Part shown: one piece after another, positions 46,736-57,000 of the stretch
Layout: every line of letters starts with the position of its first letter
How positions within the stretch are numbered: position 1 is the stretch's first letter
NCBI RefSeq assembly: GCF_013426205.1
Contig: NC_089425.1
Location: 992,001-1,056,000, forward strand
Reading direction: 5' to 3'
DNA: 64,000 nt
DNA from: Metarhizium brunneum
Taxonomy: Eukaryota > Ascomycota > Sordariomycetes > Hypocreales > Clavicipitaceae
Position numbers and translations under genes: made by a program
The notes under the pieces: model-generated
Databases searched by the model: none
What the model saw: only the letters and a program-made list of their open reading frames with translations
Told to the model about the DNA's origin: nothing

Positions 46736-48941
46736 TATTAGAATGTGGCCCATATATGGGCCTGGAACATGATATATCTTCCAAACTACGCTACCGAATA
46801 TGATGGATGAGCAATAACCCGCGCCCACCTGGCCGAGCGAAGTGACTGCGTCCGTATTATGCTGCCAATTATGCGGTCTTTGATGGATACTTTCTGGTCT
46901 CTTCAAGGATTTGCGGCAGCCGCAATAGACGGACGGCCTGTCGTCTTATTGACGCAGCTTCCAACGCAAGTTTTTCTCATGTCGTTATCTGTTAGCTTTA
47001 GTTGCACCCAACTGCTCGGTCAACCTCTCACCTCAAATCCAGTTGACCTCTAATTAGATATGTGTCCGCGGGTTTCAAATAAAGCGGGACGTTTGTAAGG
47101 GGGTATATAATTAAGTAAAAAGTGTTACTTGTAGATATCAGGTACGGGGAGCTGGTATTTTTACCCGGATTTACCAATACCCTTGTAAGTTACTTGACAG
47201 TTACTCACCTAAAACAGCACTTGAGTTGACCCGAATATACATGTATGTCAAGTGCAGACACGTACAGCACCTCTCACCAAACCACTAAGGTGGAGATGAA
47301 CGACAGTAACTCGCTCGTGGATTAAGAAGACCAAGCTGAAGTCTTGTCATAACACACTGCCTACCTTGACCTACCTGACTCTCGTTACTCTTGGGTTCAT
47401 CTCCCACACGGAATCGCTGAAGCAGCAAGCCCCCATGCATATTCTCTATTACATGTATGCTTATTTGGTTAGAATGTCTGGTCAATAAATCTCATAAAAC
47501 ACACGGAGGCTGGTGGGGGCCCCACCGCCCCACACATCGTGAGGCAAGAGTACCTGTTTTTTAATAAATAAAATTATTAATAAATTGGTATTATGGAGTA
47601 TACATATTAACTTCAATGTTATTAAATTAAATGCTACCACTAGAATACTTAACAATAACGACCACACTCTAGCAGGCCCTAATTAAGGCTTTTATCTTGA
47701 AATCTTTTGGACCGAATTTTACGCCTATAGTGCGTCCCCTTCAAATCATGTATCCATTCCGGCTAGCTGTGGCGAACCCTGGCAAGCTATCTAATTGACT
47801 GCACATGTGGTCAGACCAAGTTTTCGATGCCCGATTCCCTCGCAGAAATGTCATGTGCGCTGCCAAATGACAAGTCACGACGGTGTCGGCTACGGCACCC
47901 GACGGATCGGCACTTTGGGTGCTAAACAGATCAACAGTTATTAGGTAGTTGTGGGGTCTCAAAAGCTTCAGATGTCAGCTAGTAGCGCACCTGTATTGAA
48001 TCAAGGGTGTGGACTATCTAAAGACCCAATGAATGATGGAATAAACGAGATATTCATCGTGTGAACAGTTTTGTTGAAGCGGCGGAACTGCAAGAAGGGA
48101 CCATGTCTGATGCAACCCCAAGACTAGGAGCCGATGATATCTACAATGCCGCGTCACCGCATTGTGAAAAACCGACGACCTTGTCCGATTTTGAGGTTTC
48201 GATATCCGACACATGGATGCTCGGCTTGGGCTGCCTCGCAGGCAGATCAAGTCGGATGGTCTAATCATTAATGAGGGTCCGTTGCTACTTGTGCCTTGCC
48301 AACACGAATGTACGACGGACGAGTCAACCGAATCCACAATCCACATCTCTGCCCTGTGCTGCGGTACGCCATCTTTTCCCTATTGGCATGCTGAATAATG
48401 AAGTCCTTCACAGTGCCCGAGTGGGCGGAATGACACCAGACAGCTTAATGTCTCCAGAGCTGGTGCTACCGGGCAACACCTCCCCAGCCCAACCGGCCAC
48501 TTGGAGCCAGTATGCGACGGAGCCGCTGTCAATGCAATATGGAGCCTCTGTATAGCTTAGCTGCTGCCTTGAGCTACTTTAACGTCTAGCTTCATGTCAA
48601 GCTACGTCGAACCCGTACCAGTTCGGATATAGCAGGGTATAAAGACTAGGGCAACCTGTAAGAAACAAAATTACGTTTATGCTATGAAGCACAAGTGGGC
48701 CTCTACTATTTTGGTCCTTCTTGTCTACGATGACGGGGGTCCAAGGTGACTGGGATTGTGGTGTGCTTCTCGCCCAAGTTAAACATCTGCTCTATGTGTA
48801 ACCCTCGCCCTGTGACAACTTATAAGTATCCAAAGTTCTTTGCATATTCCTTCATTCTCACTTGTATTATTCTATTAAGCCATCCAGCAAAGCTTAGATA
48901 CAAGTCAAAGATTTAGGTTCTGTACTCGAGCTATTACCACA
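46736..48941. other. Gene-poor stretch with AT-rich patch
   Basis: No gene recognised. An AT-rich patch lies at about 47550-47650. The last few hundred bases, with a CT-rich leader, should be the subtilase promoter. Confidence 0.45.
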
Positions 48942-50599
48942 ATGAAGCTGCGTCGAGCCCTGAGTGGGCTTCTTTTCTCGACTTGCCTGGCGGCAAGACT
49001 TCCTACCATACCGAGCCCTGACAATAACCAAGTCGCTTCTACTGACGTCGACGTCAAAGGCTCTAGAGATATTTTAACCTCACAACAGAATGCCCCTGGC
49101 AACTTGATCCGGCTCTCACACTACCAGACAGAAAATGTCCGGACCTACGAATATGATCGTTCAGCGGGCCAAGGCATTACTGTTTACGTTCTTGACGGGG
49201 GCATTCGACTGACGCACGAAGAGTTCGGAGGGCGTGCTACCTTTGGCGCAGGGTTCGCTTTTCATCAAGGGGTAAATACATGTCCACCTTTCAAAGATAT
49301 ATAACCTCTACTCTATCAACCACGGTCGCGATTCGCTAACTTGGATATACAGGAAGGGGACAGCGATGGCCACGGAACCCATGTTGCCGCTATTATCGGA
49401 GGTGCCAAGTACGGAGTTGCCAAGCAGGTACAGATTGTTTCTGTTAAACTGCAGCCCAAGAAGCCCCAGCTGGAAAAAGCTTTAGACTTTGTCCTTAAGG
49501 ACGTTGAGGATAAAAATATTACTGGCAAAGCTATTATTAGCATGTCTATGTCTTTTCACGCCTCGGATGATATCGACAAAATGTTCAAGCGTATTGTAGA
49601 TTCGGGAATTGTGTGCGTCGTTAGTGCTGGTAATGGCAATGTACGTTCCCTCTCCCAATTTCGTTCCTAAAGGATAAGCATGGCAACCAATATGAAGACA
49701 ACTAACTAATTTATAAACTCTAGAGTGATGCGAGCATAGCGTCTCCTGGCAGGGACCCTAGCGTTATTACGGTCGCGGCAATGAACCATAGGTCCGATTC
49801 TCGTTGGGAGGAGTCAAACTACGGTCCTGCAGTCGACTTGTACGCTCCTGGCGCCGACATCACCAGTGCAAGTCGAGATTCAGATTCCGCCTCGGTGACA
49901 CTCGCCGGCACCAGTCAAGGTAAGTACTCCTGGATACATACACTTCACAGGGGTTCAGTTTCCTTTTGGGACTTCCAAGGCTCTGACCTGATTCCGATAG
50001 CTGCTCCGCATGTCGCCGGCTTAGCTGCGTACATAATGTCACTCGAGGGTATCACCCAACCCAGCCAAGTTGCCGCCCGACTCAAAGACATCGCCGAGCA
50101 GTCCGGGGCTCGGGTCCAGTGGAACGCACCGGATACAACGGGCCTTATTGCGAGCAATGGGCTGGACAAGGGCGGACCGAACTCTCTCTTCCCCCCCAAG
50201 AGAATTCCATGGACTCTTGAACCGAAAAAGTCGGGCAAGTGTGGTGATCCAGAGTATAGTGAGTGGAAGTGTGGCAGTCAGAAATACTGTAATGCTTTCG
50301 ACGCAGCACCCCAAGAACCGAAAACAGGCTTCTTCAAGAACGCCAAAGAGTGTTTCGACGCCCACGAGCCGGCGCCTAAGCTCCCGTGGATCAAGGCCCC
50401 GAGCCCGAAGACCGGACCTGACTCTTGTGGATCCGGTTTCGGGGGTAATCCAGCGTGGGCAATTTACGATGATGCCAGCTGTGGTACCCAAGTATACTGT
50501 GAAGCGTTTGACAAGATAAAGCCGAGACCCGACTTCCTGTTCGGGTTCAAGGATACCAAGGCCTGTTTGGAGGCTCACGATCCTCCGCCTTCCGGGTAA
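48942..50599 (+). CDS. Secreted subtilisin-like serine protease (S8) with duplicated Cys-rich tail
   Basis: Exons 48942-49271, 49353-49640, 49724-49919 and 50001-50599 join in frame over introns of 81-83 bases to 470 residues. It starts with a signal peptide (MKLRRALSGLLFSTCLAA). The proteinase K-like catalytic domain begins near residue 50; its triad is Asp in VYVLDGGI, His in DGHGTHVAA (exon 2) and Ser in GTSQAAPHVAG, whose coding is completed by intron 3 splicing. Only about 30 residues lie between the signal peptide and the mature start, so the usual I9 inhibitor propeptide is missing. After the domain come two related cysteine modules (CGDPEYSEWKCGSQKYC...ECFDAHEPAP and CGSGF...SCGTQVYCEAF...ACLEAHDPPP). 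It should act outside the cell. Confidence 0.9.
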
Positions 50600-51322
50600 A
50601 TATCAGAATCTGCCAGGTATCTAATGTAGTCTAAAGACCTTCAAATGAATCAGCGACTACAATTAGAATACCAAACAATCTGTGGAAGAGAGGTATTTTG
50701 CATGGCAATTGCTACGGGGGCCGTGTGGCTGGTGTCCCTGTAAGGATTTAAATAGCTCGAATTAAGGCTCCTTTGAAAGCTCTTGCTCTCCTGGTGAACC
50801 ATTACTTTTGTCAAGTCACACTTCACCTAAGACTCTTGAACTTATTAATGCTATGGTTTTGTCGTGAGAGCTATCATGAAATTCGAGGAAAGCGTAGTAT
50901 AATTCATTCATTCTGAGAGAGGTGTTATGGATATTGGCTAGTCCATGCCACCCAAGCGCCAACAGCAAGACATATTCGACCCCGAGTTGTACTACGGCGC
51001 TGGTTAGGGTTAGGGTTACACCTCACGGCTGGTGTTATAGGCCTTTATTTAAACTATCGCTAGATTAACCCACCAGACACCTTAATATCCCCAGTGACGC
51101 TTTACCCTGCCAAAATCAATGTGTCTACCCAGCCATTCCATATCGTTTTATGCGTACGCAGCCTCCTGCGTATCCAAAGGATATCTGTGGGAACCATTGC
51201 ATAATTAGATAGGGAGTTAGCGGGTCGTCTCTCCATACTTTTCCTGCAGATAGTCTTAACCTTGGGAGTTGCATCCTCATTTTTCGGTCGCATTTATCGG
51301 TGAAAGATGTGCGATAGACGAC
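50600..51322. other. Intergenic spacer with telomere-like tract
   Basis: Contains the telomere-like tract at 51002-51018 and the leader of the ankyrin gene. No coding sequence recognised. Confidence 0.5.
51002..51018 (+). repeat. Interstitial telomere-like repeat (TTAGGG)
   Basis: GGTTAGGGTTAGGGTTA holds two full TTAGGG units with partial units on each side, G-rich strand. It lies between the protease and ankyrin genes. Confidence 0.6.
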
Positions 51323-53398
51323 ATGGAACCTTGCAAGAAATTTCAGCCTGCATTAGCCTCTTCTTCTGATCACTCCGACACACAGCGATCAAACACCTCG
51401 GAAACGGAGATTCGAGTATGCCTAGACGACGAAACTATTTCCAGTGACCTAGTCCAATCCGTATTTTATCAGAATGTCGAAACAGTCACTCGTATATTGG
51501 ACGAAAACCGCCACTTGGTCAACAGCAACGTGGTGGACTTTGCAGAAAGTTATCGCAGCTGGAGACTCGGCTGGATAAAGCTTGACACATGGCCATGCTC
51601 TCCAGAACGTGCGAAGCTACGAAAGGAAACGGAACCACTTCTTTCATTTGCAGTATACGCATGTAGTTACAGAAAGGGCCATCGTTATACTGACAGCGTA
51701 CCCGATGAAGCCATCAAAATAGTTGAACTACTTGTCCAACGTGGTGCAACCGTTTGTGATGAGGAAAGAGGCACATTGATTGGCGATGTTTGCTACCGTC
51801 AAGACAGTGCCGCTATAATACGACTTTTGTCTTGCGCCGGAGCTGATCCACTCGGCCAATGCCTCACAGCTCAAGAGAAGTTGGTCACAGCTGTTGAGAT
51901 TGCCGCAAAGGCTGGTGGCCACCAGTCGCTTGCATGGCTTCTGGACTATGCTCTCTCCCAAGGCGAAGCGATTGATGATTACATTGAAGCACTACACACT
52001 ATAGCACGCAATGCTTATGAAGACTGTCTTCTGGAATTTCTCAAGAGAGGAGCAGAAAAGCTGATTAATCGCAGAGTTCAACCTACATTCACTGCTTGGG
52101 GTGCAGCTTGCTCCGCTCCATCGGATTCAGAACGCGGATATACTGCTCTCACAGAAGCAGTCTTTTCCAGCAGCATACGTGGCTATTTCTTGCACACTGA
52201 TAGACGCCAACGGGCATGGTTAATGGACGAGAGCACCGCGAGAAGGGAACGCGTTGCTTGGAAATTGCTTGAGAAAGGAGCACAAACCAACATAAGGGAT
52301 CCTCACTCCAATAAAACTCTGATATATGGAGCATGTAAATGGGCCAGCAAAGAGCTGGTCTCCCATTTGATTGACATGTCCGGCCATGATCTGGACGAGA
52401 AGTTCCACGAGAGCACAGACCGTTGTCGCCCCGGGCCGGATAAATGGGGAGGAGACGGTGTTGGATATCTTCACATCGCGGCATTTTATATAAATGCCGA
52501 GGTGGTGAAACATCTATTATCCAGGGGGTTGAAGCAGCAAACCGACCAATACAAACGAACACCGCTACACTGGCTGGCGTTGTCAGACCAAGAGTACAAA
52601 TGGGCTTCGCCATCTGAAATATTTTACGGAGGGATTCCGGAGAATCCTGACGTACAGGAAAATCCTGCGCCGGCTTTCGCCGTCAAGGCAGCCACCTATC
52701 TGCTTGACAACGGACTGGAAGACATCAATGCCCAAGATTCTTTTGGTCGGACACCGTTGCACTATGCTTGCTCAAATTTGATGTCTGAGCTTCACAGTTT
52801 TCTCATATCTCGGGATGCGGATGTCAATCTTAGAGACCACAAAGGATGTACGCCGCTTCATTTGCTCGTCAACGGAACCAGCGGTAACCACCCAAGAGAT
52901 TGCGCGTTTCCAGTTGAGAGCACGTCCCTGTGTTTCAAGGCATACAGGAAAAACATTGACATTGACGCAAAAGACAATCTTGGGCGCACGCCCCTTCTTA
53001 GAGCGTGCGAGGTCCACGCTGTAAACGTCACGAAGCTGCTGCTCGAAATTGGAGCAGATCCGAATATTGGCGACAATGACGCTTGCACGCCGCTCCATTA
53101 CGCAGTTTCGTTTCCAGAATGGACGCTGTCAGATCATTGGCTGGGGAATTCCTGTCGAGTGATCCCAAGGGCTGAAGAGCTGAAAATGGCTCTTCTTGCT
53201 GCCGGAGCAGATGCCACACGGCAAAATAACCAAGGGCAAAACGTGGCTCAAGTTGAGATACAGGAAAAATTAAACTACCAGCAAAAGGCGCTGGAATTGA
53301 AGAGGATGATGGAACAACCTGTTAAGCCATATATGGGCCGGGGCCGAAGGACTCGCGGGACAGAGCCGCCAGATACAACTACATTGCGACAAAAATGA
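51323..53398 (+). CDS. Ankyrin-repeat protein
   Basis: A single long frame; the first ATG in it, at 51323, gives 691 residues. Ankyrin repeats spread over most of the protein: degenerate ones in the N-terminal half (AIKIVELLVQRGATV; IIRLLSCAGADPLG; VAWKLLEKGAQTNIRD) and clear ones later (GYLHIAAFYINAEVVKHLLSRG; FGRTPLHYACSNLMSELHSFLIS; LGRTPLLRACEVHAVNVTKLLLEIGADPNI; DACTPLHYAVSF). There is no other domain, signal peptide or membrane segment. It is probably a cytosolic or nuclear scaffold for protein binding. It converges with the large ankyrin NLR-like gene at 54-60 kb, but I see no sign that they are duplicates, since repeat order and flanks differ. Confidence 0.88.
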   Translation: MEPCKKFQPALASSSDHSDTQRSNTSETEIRVCLDDETISSDLVQSVFYQNVETVTRILDENRHLVNSNVVDFAESYRSWRLGWIKLDTWPCSPERAKLRKETEPLLSFAVYACSYRKGHRYTDSVPDEAIKIVELLVQRGATVCDEERGTLIGDVCYRQDSAAIIRLLSCAGADPLGQCLTAQEKLVTAVEIAAKAGGHQSLAWLLDYALSQGEAIDDYIEALHTIARNAYEDCLLEFLKRGAEKLINRRVQPTFTAWGAACSAPSDSERGYTALTEAVFSSSIRGYFLHTDRRQRAWLMDESTARRERVAWKLLEKGAQTNIRDPHSNKTLIYGACKWASKELVSHLIDMSGHDLDEKFHESTDRCRPGPDKWGGDGVGYLHIAAFYINAEVVKHLLSRGLKQQTDQYKRTPLHWLALSDQEYKWASPSEIFYGGIPENPDVQENPAPAFAVKAATYLLDNGLEDINAQDSFGRTPLHYACSNLMSELHSFLISRDADVNLRDHKGCTPLHLLVNGTSGNHPRDCAFPVESTSLCFKAYRKNIDIDAKDNLGRTPLLRACEVHAVNVTKLLLEIGADPNIGDNDACTPLHYAVSFPEWTLSDHWLGNSCRVIPRAEELKMALLAAGADATRQNNQGQNVAQVEIQEKLNYQQKALELKRMMEQPVKPYMGRGRRTRGTEPPDTTTLRQK

Positions 53399-54032
53399 CA
53401 TTGGATCTGAGCTTGAACAGTTGTAGCCAGAACTCAAGCTCAACTCTGAATAAATTGTAGTTCCATTTCAATCCTTTTGTTTGTGTCACGATTCAACTAG
53501 ACTAAGCAACGGAAAATGGTACACTTCTTCCAGTGCCTTAGATAAAACCTTATATACCTATTACTTGTAGACATCCTGTATTTTTACCCAGTGAAAGTTC
53601 GCTTATTAGATTCCAGGTATAAAGGGGCAGGAAATTGCCTAATTTCCCACCTCTGAGGCAACTTCAAGGGGATAGTGTTACACGGAAATCACGTTGCCCC
53701 TGTTGTTGTTACGCAGGAAGCATGACACAGCGTCGGCAAATATTCAGCTCGTCTACAGACAAACGGAGCTGCCGAGTCTAGGAGCCCAAGTTTGTGTATA
53801 TTTGAGCATTTAGTTTGGATTTTCGGCTCAAATGGTCGCAAACGGTTGCAAAGACGCCACGCATAAGACTCCAAGGTACACGCCGAAACTTCTACAACGA
53901 GCAAAACGCCGTCCATTCACACGCAGTTGAACACCAGAGCTTCTATAGGCAGAATCAGGGGCTGACTATGTTTAATATCCTCTATTTATACAAGCCACTA
54001 CCTACGGTCAAGCATCGGACGTTGGTTCAAAC
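53399..54032. other. Intergenic spacer between converging ankyrin genes
   Basis: Only short frames. It contains the shared 3' regions, plus a short word (53676-53700) like the end of the solo LTRs, too short to call. Confidence 0.5.
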
Positions 54033-57000
54033 CTATATGTCCTTCACTTCCTCCAATTTATGCTCTGGATAATGCATGTCTGTACCCATTCCTTCATAGC
54101 ACTTGAAGCAGTAACGCGTGTCAATGCATTTATTGCACTTGTACAGTTTTCCAAGGATTCGCTGTAAATCCCAGTCTATGGTAAGCTTAATGGAAGGATT
54201 GAGCTGACATGGGTAGGCGCATGCACTTACACAAAAGCAGCTGTCACAGGATGACACTGTAGAACGAGCTGCGGCTTCTGGGAGCTCCGTCAACTCTCTC
54301 AGTCCTCTTCCTCTGATGGGGTAATTATTCTTTGCATCGCTACGGGGTTTTGTTAGCTCCTGGGCTGCCAGAGACTTGCCGTGGTAAGTTGCCACATGCC
54401 ACGGCGTCCAGTGACTCTTGGTCCTTGCGAGGCCATCAGCACCCTGCTGTAGCAGGAAAGAAACTAAACCGGAAGACGTGGAGTGGTTTCGACATGCCCA
54501 GTGGATTGGGCACCAACCATCGTTGTCCCGGACGTGGATCAAATCAGGGTGGCTGCCAAGAATCATCTTTATTACGATCATTGATCCGCTCCCTGCGGCA
54601 AAGTGAAGAGCGTTTCTGCCAAACTTATCGACGCTTCGGAAATTTGCTTCTCCCTTGGTAAGTAGCTTCACCAGGCCCGGGGTGCAGTGAGCAGCAGCAA
54701 GATGTAAAGGCAGGCGACCCTCGATATCTTGCTGGTCCGGGCCCAGGTTGGTCTGTTCAAGGATCAGGCTCACCATCTCAAGGCTGGCAGATTTCGCGAC
54801 CGCAGCATGAAGAGCTGTGCCGTAGAGGCCACAGACAGTATGCGTTTCCGCGCCGTCCTTGAGAAGGAGCTTGGCGAACTCGATGCTTCCATCACAGGCT
54901 GCCGCCTGAAGTGCTGTACCATGTTTGCCGCCGACAAGATTGACAACATCGTGGGGTAAGAGAAGCCTGGCGATGTTTAACGCGATTGTATTTGAATCTT
55001 TGCCGTGGAAGTTTGATGCTATGGCTGCGGCTTGTAGTGCTGTCCCAAAGGGACCACCGACTATTCTCGGGTTGGCCTGGTTTTCTAGGAGGAGACGGAT
55101 GATTTCTGGAGCATGTCTTGTCCCTGAACACGCTGCAGTTTGAAGAGCCGTTCCAGATTCCCCTGCGATGATGTTCAAATCCAATCTGTCTGCGGACTCC
55201 AGGAGGAGTTGGACGACATCTAAGCTACCGTGGAAAGCAGCATAATGAAGGATGGTCCCTATGTCACCAATGACCTTGTTCGGGTCTAGATTGCTATCTA
55301 AGACGATTCGTATCTTGGCGAGGTCTTTTCCAGACTCTGTCGAAAGACATTGAAGCATCTCAGACGAGACCAAGGTAGAAATGCGATAATTCAACTCCAT
55401 GCAGCGATCTAGTATCAACTTGGTAACGTTGGGGCTGAATCTGTCGAGTGAGAGATCCAAGATGTTCTTATAATCGTCATACTTAGAGGTTCGTGGGATT
55501 ATTAGACTGGCACCATTCTCCAAAAGTAATCGGACAGCCTCGGGGCAATCTTCGGCGGCCGCAAGGAAGAGCGAGGTCCTACCCGCATTGTCTTCCACAT
55601 TCATGTCGGCATCCGCGGATATAAGTAACTGCATTACTCCGAGAGAATTATTCCTCGCGGCCCGATGCAATGGTGTCTCTCCGTAGGAATTTTTCATGTC
55701 CAACCTCGCTCTTCTGCGAAGCAACACTTCAGCAACCCGGGGATAATCGAAGGCTGCGGCCAAGTGAAGAGCACAGTTGAGCTGGCCATCTTTGGCATCC
55801 TTGTCTGTGCCCGAGTCTAGTAAGAGGACCAAGATACCCACCCACCCGAATTCCGCAGCGACACGAAGAGCCTTTTCGCGATCATGCTTAGTGGAACGTG
55901 GTAGCAGAGCTTGGACAGTCTTGATGTAGCCACCTTTGCAGGCAAAATGAAGTGCTGTCACGCGTGTAATATGCTTCAGGCCCGCATCTGCGCCTTTATC
56001 TAGCAGTCCCTCAACTATGTCGGTGTGGCCTCTCCCAGATGCTTCATGAAGTACAGAGGTATGATGTTGGGCTATGAGATTAACGTCGGCTCCATTTTCA
56101 ACAAGTTGACGGAAAACCTCGTAATGCCCATACTCTGAAGCAATGTGAAGTGCTGATCTACCCAATTCATCCCTACTGTCACATGACACCTTGCACTTGA
56201 GCAGTGCGTCGATAATTTTGAGATGATTCCCTCTCGTAGCAAGCAAGAGGAGAGGAGGCTCAATGTTAACATCCATGGTGACCCTCGAGCGACATGGAGT
56301 ATTGCTCCCATTTGTGGACGGTCTCGCCATGCTAGTCTCTTCTAGCCCAAGAGAAGTCTCTCCAAAGATGGTGCTGGTAGTTGCAGCCGGCAGAGTAACG
56401 GGATCTCCGTCAACGCTCTTCGAAGCGCCGTCTTCGGATCTCGCGGCATTGGAGGCATATTCCTCAGGAGGGGCATTCCCTTTGCCTCCACATAATGTTT
56501 GATCATTTTGAACATCGGCAGTATTTTCATCTAGCCCGAGAAGGCAGAGAGCAATATTCGCATGACCACTATCAATGGCCACGTGTAGGGCTGTATTTCT
56601 TTCGATGTTTGCCATATTGACATTCGCGCCGTAGCGAATCAAAGCTGAAGCAATCTGACAGAATCCACGACGGCTTGCAGCGTGTAGAGCAGTGTCACCA
56701 TTCAGATCCGCACTATCGGTGTTCGCTTGAGCACTCAGAAGCCGATTCACAGCATCGACATGTCCATGTCTTGCTGCAAGATACAACGGGGACATGTTAG
56801 CGGAGTCAAGGCCATTGATATCCATTCCCGCAGTACATATCATTGCTATGAGGCCTGAGTCTCCATGTCGCGCGGCGACGTGTAGAATAGATTGATCCTG
56901 GCCAGGCTCGGTGAGTTGAAAATTAGGGCTAGACCTGTACCAATCGAAGAGTCTCTTGCTCATGATGGTATGACCCCATTTCACAGCTTCATATAACGGG

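Noticed and set aside
53676..53700. LTR-like end TGTTACACGGAAAT on the plus strand
   Set aside because: Matches the inverted end of the solo LTRs for about 14 bases plus CGTTG, then diverges; too short to call a copy.
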